DNA from: Bacteroidaceae bacterium
GTDB taxonomy: Bacteria; Bacteroidota; Bacteroidia; Bacteroidales; Bacteroidaceae
Direction of reading: 5' to 3'
DNA: 5,437 nt
NCBI GenBank assembly: GCA_028709135.1
Contig: JAQVXN010000154.1
Location: forward strand, 1-5,437
This document shows, piece by piece, positions 1-5,339 of the stretch (position 1 is its first letter; each line of letters starts with the position of its first letter). The notes beneath the pieces are model-generated. The model did not search any database. It saw nothing but the letters and a program-made list of their open reading frames with translations, and was not told where the DNA came from. The translations under genes and the position numbers were made by a program.

Positions 1-410
1 CGCATAAACATCGTCATCATCATGGTTGTCAGACTAATTTTAGCAACCGCCACAGATTGAGTTCAACAAACGAAATGCATGATGGTAAAGTTGATTATAA
101 TTTGGTAATGAACGGCATCGATGATGTCTTTTTGGAACCAGTATTTCGCGGTGGAGAAATAAATACCATTATGGGAGGAGCAAAATTAGATTTGCGCAGG
201 ACGTCATTGCCTGAGGGTGAAACTGTTTTAAAAATTAGTGCAATATGTGGAGGTGTAACGTTGTTGCTTCCCTTGGATTGGAAAGTGGAAATACATAATG
301 ACTCAATAATCGGCGGGTTTGTTGATCATCGATATTATCAAGAGGTCAATTCTGATAGGAAATTGATAATAGAAGCAAGTACCATTTTAGGTGGAGGAAG
401 CATAGAATGA
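1..410 (+). CDS. LiaF-like cell-envelope stress protein, C-terminal part (5' end outside window)
   Basis: The reading frame is open to the left edge of the window (first full codon at position 3), so the gene begins upstream. The TTG at 57 is an internal Leu codon, not the start. About 135 residues are visible. They open with a His-rich stretch (HKHRHHHG) that probably links an unseen N-terminal membrane domain to the visible domain. The rest fits the C-terminal domain of LiaF-type proteins: repeating short beta strands with Gly-Gly turns (RGGEINTIMGGAKLDL, ISAICGGVTLLLPLDWKVEI, SIIGGFVDHR, ILGGG). In Firmicutes LiaF modulates a cell-wall-stress two-component system; a related sensory or inhibitory role here is inferred. 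The stop codon overlaps the start of the LytTR gene (ATGA at 407-410), which points to coupled translation and a shared task. Confidence 0.85.
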   Translation, partial: HKHRHHHGCQTNFSNRHRLSSTNEMHDGKVDYNLVMNGIDDVFLEPVFRGGEINTIMGGAKLDLRRTSLPEGETVLKISAICGGVTLLLPLDWKVEIHNDSIIGGFVDHRYYQEVNSDRKLIIEASTILGGGSIE

Positions 411-1216
411 TCAATAATCCCATACTCCATAATTCGTTCGTACGGTTGCATCACATGCTGCTCTGTATCCTTCTGGGGGCATGTTATGCTATCAGTTTCG
501 GACTGACGATGCACATTTCTGCTTTGGGGATTACTGGCGATGCTCTTGTGAGTATGGTGCTGTTATTTGCTGAAGCAATAATGCTGTGGAACATTTTCAT
601 GTATAGCAGGCTTGAAATACTAAATGTTTATCAGTCGGTAGCAATTCATTTTGTTTATGTTATTGCAGCTGCAGCTATCATGGTGGGTGGAGAATTATTG
701 ATTATGAGTATTATATCGCCAAACGATGCGAAATCATTAGTCTCATCAATTCCAGCAAGAGTATTTTCTTTTATAGTGATTTACATTTCATTCCGTAGAT
801 ATTATACCTATAATCAATCAGAAGAAGATGATCTTTCTACTGATATTGAAAACGTCGAAACTGCCGACAAGCCAATAACACAAACGGAAGTGATAGAAAG
901 AATAACGATAAAGGTTGGGACCAAAATCAAAGTTATTCCGGTAACGGACATTATCTACCTCAAAGCAGAAGACGACTATGTCTCCGTTGTGACGACCGAG
1001 GGGCATTGGCTGAAAAGTGAGCGTTTGAAAGATTTTGAAACATCGTTGCCTTGCAATCAATTTGCAAGAGTGCATCGTTCATACATCGTAAATGTTAGCA
1101 AGATAACAAAAATAGAACGTTACGGACAAAAACAGATGCTGTCATTAACTAACAATGAGCAAATCAGAATTAGTATGACTGGTTATAAGGTTTTAAAGGA
1201 GATACTGAATTTATAA
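407..1216 (+). CDS. Membrane-anchored LytTR-family transcriptional regulator
   Basis: The protein has 269 residues. The N-terminal half carries about four hydrophobic segments (roughly residues 15-37, 46-66, 77-101 and 115-130), ending in the basic FRRYY. An acidic linker (about 136-160, EEDD, DIE) follows. Residues about 166-267 form a LytTR DNA-binding domain: IIYLKAEDDYVSV, LKDFETSLP, FARVHRSYIVN and ISMTGYKVLKEIL match the usual strand and helix pattern. No histidine-kinase or receiver domain is present, so the protein is probably a one-component regulator held at the membrane, with the DNA-binding domain in the cytoplasm. Its ATG lies in the stop of the LiaF-like gene, and the two probably act together, with the LiaF-like protein as the likely sensing or restraining partner (inference). 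Its target genes are not known. Confidence 0.88.
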   Translation: MINNPILHNSFVRLHHMLLCILLGACYAISFGLTMHISALGITGDALVSMVLLFAEAIMLWNIFMYSRLEILNVYQSVAIHFVYVIAAAAIMVGGELLIMSIISPNDAKSLVSSIPARVFSFIVIYISFRRYYTYNQSEEDDLSTDIENVETADKPITQTEVIERITIKVGTKIKVIPVTDIIYLKAEDDYVSVVTTEGHWLKSERLKDFETSLPCNQFARVHRSYIVNVSKITKIERYGQKQMLSLTNNEQIRISMTGYKVLKEILNL

Positions 1217-1279
1217 AAGTTGACACAAAAGTTAGGAATGCTCCATTAAATATGGGATGTCAAAAATAATTACAAAATT

Positions 1280-1311
1280 GTTGGATATATCTAACTTTTC
1301 TACTATCTTTA
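1280..1311 (+). promoter_or_regulatory. Candidate Bacteroides-type promoter with overlapping 16-bp palindrome
   Basis: TATCTTTA at 1304-1311 resembles the Bacteroidota -7 element TAnnTTTG, differing at the last base. GTTG at 1280-1283 could serve as the -33 element, with a spacer of 20. The bases 1280-1295 (GTTGGATATATCTAAC) form an inverted repeat with a single mismatched pair, covering the -33 element and part of the spacer, which is a typical repressor site. Transcription would begin near 1318 and run through the possible leader peptide into the acetyltransferase gene. The promoter and operator roles are inferred. Confidence 0.4.
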
Positions 1312-1349
1312 CGAAATAAAACATGACATGAAGGAGCGAAAAGACAAAT

Positions 1350-1424
1350 GTGAAAAATAGAAGAAGTGAAACGGTTCTTCTTTACACCTCATTTTTATCT
1401 GCTCGCGCCAGCAGAGGTCTCTAA
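1350..1424 (+). CDS. Possible leader peptide (upstream ORF, 24 codons)
   Basis: A GTG at 1350 opens a 24-codon frame ending in TAA at 1422-1424. The peptide begins MKNRRSETVLL and ends LSARASRGL. AAGGAG (1331-1336) lies 13 bases upstream, an unusually clear Shine-Dalgarno for this sequence though spaced a little far. An ATG at 1348 in another frame is followed at once by TGA, so it encodes nothing. The frame lies between the promoter candidate and the CatA-like gene, the position of attenuator peptides that induce antibiotic-resistance genes when ribosomes stall. I do not recognise the peptide as a known leader; its existence rests on position, the ribosome-binding motif and the overlapping hairpin. 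Confidence 0.35.
   Translation: MKNRRSETVLLYTSFLSARASRGL
1359..1381 (+). promoter_or_regulatory. Hairpin inside the possible leader peptide
   Basis: AGAAGAA (1359-1365) and TTCTTCT (1375-1381) form a perfect 7-bp stem with the 9-base loop GTGAAACGG. AAAAAT (1353-1358) directly upstream can also pair with ATTTTT (1391-1396), extending the structure across an 9-base bulge. It lies within the first third of the possible leader frame, so a ribosome translating that frame would open it. No U-tract follows, so it is not a terminator. The AT-rich stem is only moderately stable, and a regulatory role is inferred. Confidence 0.35.
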
Positions 1425-1533
1425 TGTAAAATGCAGTGACTTTTACGTGTGGGATGTAAGCGTTTTATTGCGGAAAATAGACAACTTGCAGAACATGAAT
1501 GGTGCCATGATTAAAAGTTAAAAAGAAAAAGTT

Positions 1534-2145
1534 ATGAAAGAAGTTGATCCCAAGGATACTGATAGGGCTATGAGTTATGAACTGTTTATCAATGCGCCAA
1601 TGCCGATGGTTACAATTTTTCGTACGATGGACGTGACGAATGTTGTAAATGCCAGTAAAAAAGGGTATAAGGTTAATATGTTGATATGTTATTGCGCGGG
1701 ATCTGCTGCAAGTGGCATTCATGAATTTCAATTACTTCCTGTTGGCATGAAATTAATGGCGTATGATGAGATCGGTGTCAGTGTGGTTGTTGCCAATAAA
1801 AATGGTTCAATTAATATATGCGATTTGCCATTTTCATCGAATTTGGAGGAATTCAATCAAAATTATCTTTCTCTGACAAAAGAAGTGGAAAGGACTTGCA
1901 AAAATCACGAAATCAACGATAGGATGATTGTCGGCACTTCTGCCTTACCACAGTATGATTTTGACGGTGTGATAAATATGTATAGTGGCACCTTTAATAA
2001 CCCGTTTTTAATATGGGGAAAATATGAGCACAAAGAATCAAGGTATATGATCAAACTGTCTTTTCAGTTTCATCATGTGCAGATGGATGGAAAGCAAGCT
2101 TGCCAGTTCCTTGATGAATTGCAACTGACGATGAATGAATTATAA
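1534..2145 (+). CDS. CatA-like O-acetyltransferase (chloramphenicol acetyltransferase fold)
   Basis: The protein has 203 residues, close to the 210-220 typical of chloramphenicol acetyltransferases (CAT). The CAT catalytic signature HxxxDG is present near the C-terminus as HHVQMDG (residues 180-186), with H181 as the expected general base and D185 as its structural partner. FNNPFLIWGKY (about 155-165) and the N-terminal VDPKDTDRAMSYELF also fit the family. It should be a soluble trimer that moves an acetyl group from acetyl-CoA to a hydroxyl. The family includes true chloramphenicol-resistance enzymes and relatives of unknown substrate; the divergence in the N-terminal half fits the second group better, so resistance is not claimed. 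The start follows an A-rich stretch and agrees with the family N-terminus. This is the first gene of a tight four-gene run. Confidence 0.85.
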   Translation: MKEVDPKDTDRAMSYELFINAPMPMVTIFRTMDVTNVVNASKKGYKVNMLICYCAGSAASGIHEFQLLPVGMKLMAYDEIGVSVVVANKNGSINICDLPFSSNLEEFNQNYLSLTKEVERTCKNHEINDRMIVGTSALPQYDFDGVINMYSGTFNNPFLIWGKYEHKESRYMIKLSFQFHHVQMDGKQACQFLDELQLTMNEL

Positions 2146-2161
2146 ATGTAGTCGAGTGGAA

Positions 2162-2689
2162 ATGCCTCAAATAGAAACAGAACGATTAATACTCCGAACT
2201 ATTGTTGAAGACGATGCTGCTGATATCTTTGAATATGCGCAAGAGCCGCATGTGGGCTATCATGCAGGATGGAAGCCCCATGAAAGTATTGAAGAGACGC
2301 GTGAGATAATGAAACAAATTTTTTTGAATCAGCCTGGCATTTTTGGTATGGTACTGAAAGAGAATTGTCGAATGATAGGTACAATTGGTTTGATAAAGGA
2401 CCCTAAACGAGCTAATCCGCATGCACTGATGTTAGGATATGCCATGTCGGAGCATTATTGGGGGAGGGGACTGATGACTGAGGCTTCAAAAGCAGTTATT
2501 GATTTTGGCTTTAAAAATCCTACGGTTGATGTCATTACTTGTTGCTGTTATTCTTTTAATAATCGTTCTCGCCGAGTGATAGAAAAATGTGGATTCAAGT
2601 ATGAAGGTTGTATTCGTCGATGTGAAGAAAGATTTGATGGCGAAGTTATGGATATTGAGAGCTTTTCATTATTGAGGGAAGAAAAATGA
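2162..2689 (+). CDS. GNAT acetyltransferase, RimJ/RimL type
   Basis: The frame encodes 175 residues from the ATG at 2162. This start is preferred because the protein then opens MPQIETERLILR, the usual beginning of RimJ/RimL-type enzymes, with purine-rich GAGTGGAA just upstream. An in-frame ATG at 2135, overlapping the preceding gene by 11 bp, is possible and would add nine residues. The acetyl-CoA-binding motif is YWGRGLMTEA (about 99-108), and the C-terminal GNAT motif is NNRSRRVIEKCGF (133-145). Three consecutive cysteines (127-129) sit in the strand before it. Relatives acetylate N-terminal amines of ribosomal proteins or small-molecule amines; the substrate here cannot be told. Its stop overlaps the next gene by ATGA (2686-2689). 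Confidence 0.88.
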   Translation: MPQIETERLILRTIVEDDAADIFEYAQEPHVGYHAGWKPHESIEETREIMKQIFLNQPGIFGMVLKENCRMIGTIGLIKDPKRANPHALMLGYAMSEHYWGRGLMTEASKAVIDFGFKNPTVDVITCCCYSFNNRSRRVIEKCGFKYEGCIRRCEERFDGEVMDIESFSLLREEK

Positions 2690-3279
2690 AAGAAAAAGTT
2701 TTATTTGTGGTTCTTGATGATTATGCCGATTGGGAAGGAGCTTATTTAGCTACGGCAGTAAATAAAGGCGTAATGCCCGGCTGCGAGACTTGCTACGAAA
2801 CCAAAATCGTAGGACCTAGCTTGGAGCCCGTGAAATCTCTGGGTGGTTTTCGTGTTGTGCCTGATTACACCTTCGATACAGTTCCGGAGGATTATGCTGC
2901 ACTGGTGTTAATCGGTGGTGATAGTTGGAGAACAGAACAAGCAGAGCGAGTGACATCTATTGTAAAAGATGCTGTCAAACGCGGCAAAACTCTTGGAGGA
3001 ATTTGTGGGGCAGCTTCGTTCTTAGCAGCACATGGCTTTTTAAACAAGGTGAAACACACTGGTAATGGTTTAGATAACTTGAAGGAGTGGGGCGAACAAA
3101 ATTATACCAATGAAGCAGGTTATATCAATGCGCAAGTCGTAAGTGACGGACACATTGTTACTGCCAATGGTACAGCATGTCTGGAATTTACCCGAGAATT
3201 ATTGCTCTTACTGAAAGTAGATGAGGCAGAGATAATTGAAAAGTGGTATGATTTTCAGAAAAATGGATTCGTAAGATGA
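2686..3279 (+). CDS. DJ-1/PfpI family protein (class I glutamine amidotransferase-like)
   Basis: The protein has 197 residues, a normal length for a single-domain DJ-1/PfpI protein. The nucleophile elbow is GGICGAASFLA, with the reactive cysteine at C107; the conserved acid that tunes it in DJ-1 relatives is probably E17 (DYADWEGAYL). The strand-turn VLIGGDSW (about 74-81) is also typical. Members act as glyoxalase III-like or deglycase enzymes, proteases or stress chaperones; the activity here cannot be assigned, and the third residue of a catalytic triad is not certain (H124 is one candidate). The gene overlaps its upstream neighbour by 4 bp, and its own stop forms an ATGA (3276-3279) that looks like the original start of the VOC gene. 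Lying between acetyltransferases and a VOC protein, it fits an electrophile or drug detoxification role. Confidence 0.88.
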   Translation: MKEKVLFVVLDDYADWEGAYLATAVNKGVMPGCETCYETKIVGPSLEPVKSLGGFRVVPDYTFDTVPEDYAALVLIGGDSWRTEQAERVTSIVKDAVKRGKTLGGICGAASFLAAHGFLNKVKHTGNGLDNLKEWGEQNYTNEAGYINAQVVSDGHIVTANGTACLEFTRELLLLLKVDEAEIIEKWYDFQKNGFVR

Positions 3280-3293
3280 TTTAAAAAAGTACC

Positions 3294-3740
3294 TTGATTG
3301 TTGTTTCTGACATAGAGAAATCCAAAATGTGGTATCACGACATTCTCGGACTGAATGTGGTTTCAGATTTTGGAACAAATGTATTACTAACTGGAGGTGT
3401 GTCGCTTCAGGAGAAAAACTGTTGGAAACAATTTATCGGAGGAAAAGAGGTCGTATTTGGTAATAATGCGTATGAACTGTATTTTGAAGAAAATGACATA
3501 GATAACTTTTTTGAAAGACTTGACAGCTATTCTGTGGAATATGTACATTCGGTTGTTGAACATCGTTGGGGACAGCGTGTGGTCAGATTTTATGATCTCG
3601 ACAAACATATCATAGAAGTTGGAGAAAATATGGCAGCAGTGGTGCATCGCTTTTTTGATAGGAGAATGACTGAGGAGAAGATTGCATCTCGAATGGACGT
3701 TCCTCTTGAATATGTAAAAAAAATGTTGGAACAATCATAG
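3294..3740 (+). CDS. VOC-superfamily (glyoxalase/bleomycin-resistance fold) protein, start disrupted
   Basis: The frame encodes 148 residues from a TTG at 3294. Typical VOC pieces are present: DIEKSKMWYHDILGLNVV, AYELYFEENDIDNFFERL, and WGQRVVRFYDLDKHIIEVGE near the end of the domain. A C-terminal extension of about 35 residues (MTEEKIASRMDVPLEYVKKML) resembles a small helical tail. The frame continues upstream as ATG ATT TAA AAA AGT ACC TTG. That ATG (3276) overlaps the preceding stop as ATGA, as at two other junctions here, and KSTLI is the usual family N-terminus. The TAA at 3282-3284 therefore looks like a nonsense codon at position 3. The protein may still be made from TTG 3294 or ATG 3327; otherwise this is a pseudogene. 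VOC proteins bind or convert drugs and reactive aldehydes; the substrate is unknown. Confidence 0.7.
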   Translation: MIVVSDIEKSKMWYHDILGLNVVSDFGTNVLLTGGVSLQEKNCWKQFIGGKEVVFGNNAYELYFEENDIDNFFERLDSYSVEYVHSVVEHRWGQRVVRFYDLDKHIIEVGENMAAVVHRFFDRRMTEEKIASRMDVPLEYVKKMLEQS

Positions 3741-3810
3741 TAATGAGTTGTTGGTAGAGAAAGTGCATGAACGTAAAATTTGAACTAACTTAAATAATTT
3801 GTTTCAGCGT

Positions 3811-3864
3811 AGTCTAAATTAGCAAGATTGGAAAAGTCTAAGAATTTGAAGGAAACTATTTTTG
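3811..3864 (+). promoter_or_regulatory. Candidate promoter and repeat site upstream of the AraC-family gene
   Basis: TATTTTTG at 3857-3864 matches the Bacteroidota -7 consensus TAnnTTTG exactly and would start transcription about 17 bases before the ATG at 3889. A good -33 TTTG is not found at the right distance. AGTCTAA occurs twice upstream, at 3811-3817 and 3835-3841, with a period of 24 bp. AraC-family proteins often bind such direct repeats, so self-regulation is plausible but unproven. The rest of the 148-bp gap (3741-3888) shows no clear terminator. Confidence 0.4.
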
Positions 3865-3888
3865 CAGCCGTAATACAATAGAAGAATA

Positions 3889-4812
3889 ATGCAGCAGAGA
3901 TTGGCGACAAAGGATGATTACGCGATGCGAGTGAATATCGTTGTTGAGTATATAAGCAATCATTTAGGTGATGAAATGGACTTGGAGGTACTAGCGCGGA
4001 TATCCAGTTTTTCTCCTTATCATTTTCATCGTATCATGAAAGCTTTTTTAGGGGAACCTCTCGGTGCTTTTATCACCAGAATGCGTGTCGAGACTGCAGC
4101 TCGATTACTGCGTTACAGTGATATGTCGGTGCAAGATATTGCATACAAAGTGGGATATGATGTGCCTTCGTCTTTGTCGAAAGTCTTTAAGCAATTCTAT
4201 GGTATTACACCAACAGAATTTAAAATCAACAAAAATTACACCATTATGAAACCATTAAAAATTAACACAAGTCTTGAATTAAAGCAAAGAATAGTAGATG
4301 TGCAACCTATGCAGGCCATATATGTTCGCCTGACGGGTGATTATGAAAAAAATGATTACTGTTTGGCCTGGCATAAATTATGGCAGTATGTCCGTGGCGC
4401 CGGTAAGTTTACGGAAGAAATGGATAAAATATGCGAGTCTCATTTTAAATCTGGTATCGTGGAGCAAATGTTGAAAGAAGGGAAAATAGCGCATGTGGGT
4501 ATCTATTATGATGATCCGAAAATCACTGAAAGCGAAAAGCTGAGAGCAGATATCTGTCTTGTACTTCCATTCAAAATGGAACCAAGAGGAGAAATAGGCG
4601 TGAAAGAAATAGCGGGAGGAAAGTATGTGGCTTTTCTTTATAAGGGATCCTATGAGCAACTGAACGAGGTATATGACACGATTTATGGGAAATATATACC
4701 GGAGGGAGGTTTCCAAGTTGATTGCCGCCCCGGTTTTGAAATGTACATGAATGATCCAGAATATACTAGACCTGCCGATTTACAGACTGAAATTTACGTT
4801 CCAATAGTTTGA
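3889..4812 (+). CDS. AraC-family regulator with GyrI-like effector-binding domain
   Basis: The protein has 307 residues and two domains. Residues about 14-113 carry both AraC helix-turn-helix units: LEVLARISSFSPYHFHRIMKAF, and MSVQDIAYKVGYDVPSSLSKVFKQF followed by the closing YGITPTEF. From about 120 to the end is a GyrI-like (Rob/BmrR type) ligand-binding domain, recognisable from VDVQPMQAIYVRLTGDY, AGGKYVAFLYKGSYEQL, a GFEMYMNDP segment and the final strand LQTEIYVPIV. Such regulators bind lipophilic or cationic drugs through the second domain and switch on efflux or detoxification genes. The start at 3889 leaves a normal short N-terminus and lies just below the promoter candidate. The next gene follows after 21 bp and is probably co-transcribed; the upstream acetyltransferase operon is a possible target (inference). 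Confidence 0.92.
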   Translation: MQQRLATKDDYAMRVNIVVEYISNHLGDEMDLEVLARISSFSPYHFHRIMKAFLGEPLGAFITRMRVETAARLLRYSDMSVQDIAYKVGYDVPSSLSKVFKQFYGITPTEFKINKNYTIMKPLKINTSLELKQRIVDVQPMQAIYVRLTGDYEKNDYCLAWHKLWQYVRGAGKFTEEMDKICESHFKSGIVEQMLKEGKIAHVGIYYDDPKITESEKLRADICLVLPFKMEPRGEIGVKEIAGGKYVAFLYKGSYEQLNEVYDTIYGKYIPEGGFQVDCRPGFEMYMNDPEYTRPADLQTEIYVPIV

Positions 4813-4833
4813 AAAACAGAATAGTGAGTATTT

Positions 4834-5178
4834 ATGAAAACAAAAATTGAAGTTGATAAAGATTTGATTGCTTATTGCGGTTTGTATTGTGGCGCTTGTC
4901 GTAAGTATTTGAATGGTAAATGTCCAGGTTGTCGCAAGAATGAAAAAGCACAATGGTGTAAAGTAAGAATTTGCTGCATGGAGAACAACTTCCGTTCGTG
5001 CGCAAACTGTAAATTGAATCCACATGACTGCAAGAAGTTTAATAATTTTTTCAGTAAACTCTTTGCTTTCATTTTTAAGTCCGATCGAGAAGGCTGCATT
5101 TGTCGCATTAGGGATGTCGGAGAGGATGCTTATGCCGAGGAGATGAGCGAGAAGCAAATGATGACAATCAAAAAATAA
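4834..5178 (+). CDS. DUF3795 cysteine-rich, probable zinc-binding protein
   Basis: The protein has 114 residues with 13 cysteines, most in pairs or closely spaced: CGLYCGAC (15-22), CPGC (30-33), C42, CC (47-48), CANC (56-59), C66 and CIC (88-90). The opening AYCGLYCGAC and the following CPGCR are the hallmark of DUF3795, a family usually seen as small single-domain proteins in anaerobes. The spacing suggests two or more metal sites, probably zinc, though this is inferred. No signal peptide is seen. The gene lies 21 bp after the AraC-type regulator, with no terminator between, so the two are probably expressed together. No function is established for the family. Confidence 0.85.
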   Translation: MKTKIEVDKDLIAYCGLYCGACRKYLNGKCPGCRKNEKAQWCKVRICCMENNFRSCANCKLNPHDCKKFNNFFSKLFAFIFKSDREGCICRIRDVGEDAYAEEMSEKQMMTIKK

Positions 5179-5337
5179 GGATGCGCATTTAAACGCGTAC
5201 ATTTTGGTACAGTCAGTAAAGTTGGGGATTTAACAAATTATTTCGATTCAGTGCTCAGGACGTAAAATAAACTCGTTGCTTTCAAAGAATTGATTTGATC
5301 GTGTTTCCCCAATTTTTACTTGCTGAATCAAAGTTGG
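5179..5337. other. Intergenic region after the DUF3795 gene, no gene seen
   Basis: No frame here has a convincing start and coding character. A weak stem (TGCGC 5182-5186 with GCGTA 5195-5199, one G-U pair) is followed by ATTTTGG and could be a poor terminator. The remainder is mostly covered by the long inverted repeat described separately. Confidence 0.5.
5215..5320. repeat. Long inverted repeat, 13-bp arms around 77 bp
   Basis: AGTAAAGTTGGGGA (5215-5228) is the inverse complement of TCCCCAATTTTTACT (5306-5320) apart from one central G against TT, giving 6 + 7 paired bases with a bulge. A second shorter pair, GATTCAG (5245-5251) and CTGAATC (5323-5329), overlaps it in position. The right arm contains a T-run, but the 77-base loop is too long for a normal terminator. 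It may be a folded RNA, the remains of a small mobile element, or chance. Confidence 0.45.
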
Positions 5338-5339
5338 TG

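Larger units (their letters stand above)
1217..1533 (+). other. Gene-free leader region ahead of the acetyltransferase operon
   Basis: These 317 bases contain no long gene. In order they hold two AAAAGTT direct repeats beginning at the LytTR stop codon, a small weak stem (TCCAT/ATGGG, about 1242-1256), a promoter candidate overlapped by a near-palindrome (1280-1311), a purine-rich AAGGAG (1331-1336), a possible 24-codon leader peptide with an internal hairpin, and a 9-bp long-range complement (1437-1445 with 1512-1520) ending 13 bases before the next gene. No convincing rho-independent terminator for the LytTR gene was found. Confidence 0.6.

Noticed and set aside
57..410. A separate 117-residue gene starting at the TTG at 57
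   Set aside because: The frame is open to the window edge and the upstream codons give a plausible His-rich linker, so this is the tail of a longer LiaF-like gene.
1242..1256. A terminator for the LytTR gene
   Set aside because: The stem is only 5 bp with a G-T pair and is not followed by a T-run.
1354..1521. A 55-codon open frame in phase with the CatA-like gene, ending in TAA 13 bases before its ATG
   Set aside because: It has no usable start (the only nearby ATG at 1348 is followed by TGA), the translation is not recognisable, and the CatA-like protein already has a complete family N-terminus.
1465..1731. An 88-codon minus-strand open frame across the leader and start of the CatA-like gene
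   Set aside because: It overlaps a recognised gene on the other strand, and no promoter or ribosome-binding signal was seen for it.
4780..5202. A 140-codon minus-strand open frame across the DUF3795 gene
   Set aside because: It is the complement of a clearly recognisable cysteine-rich gene and its own translation has no family features.
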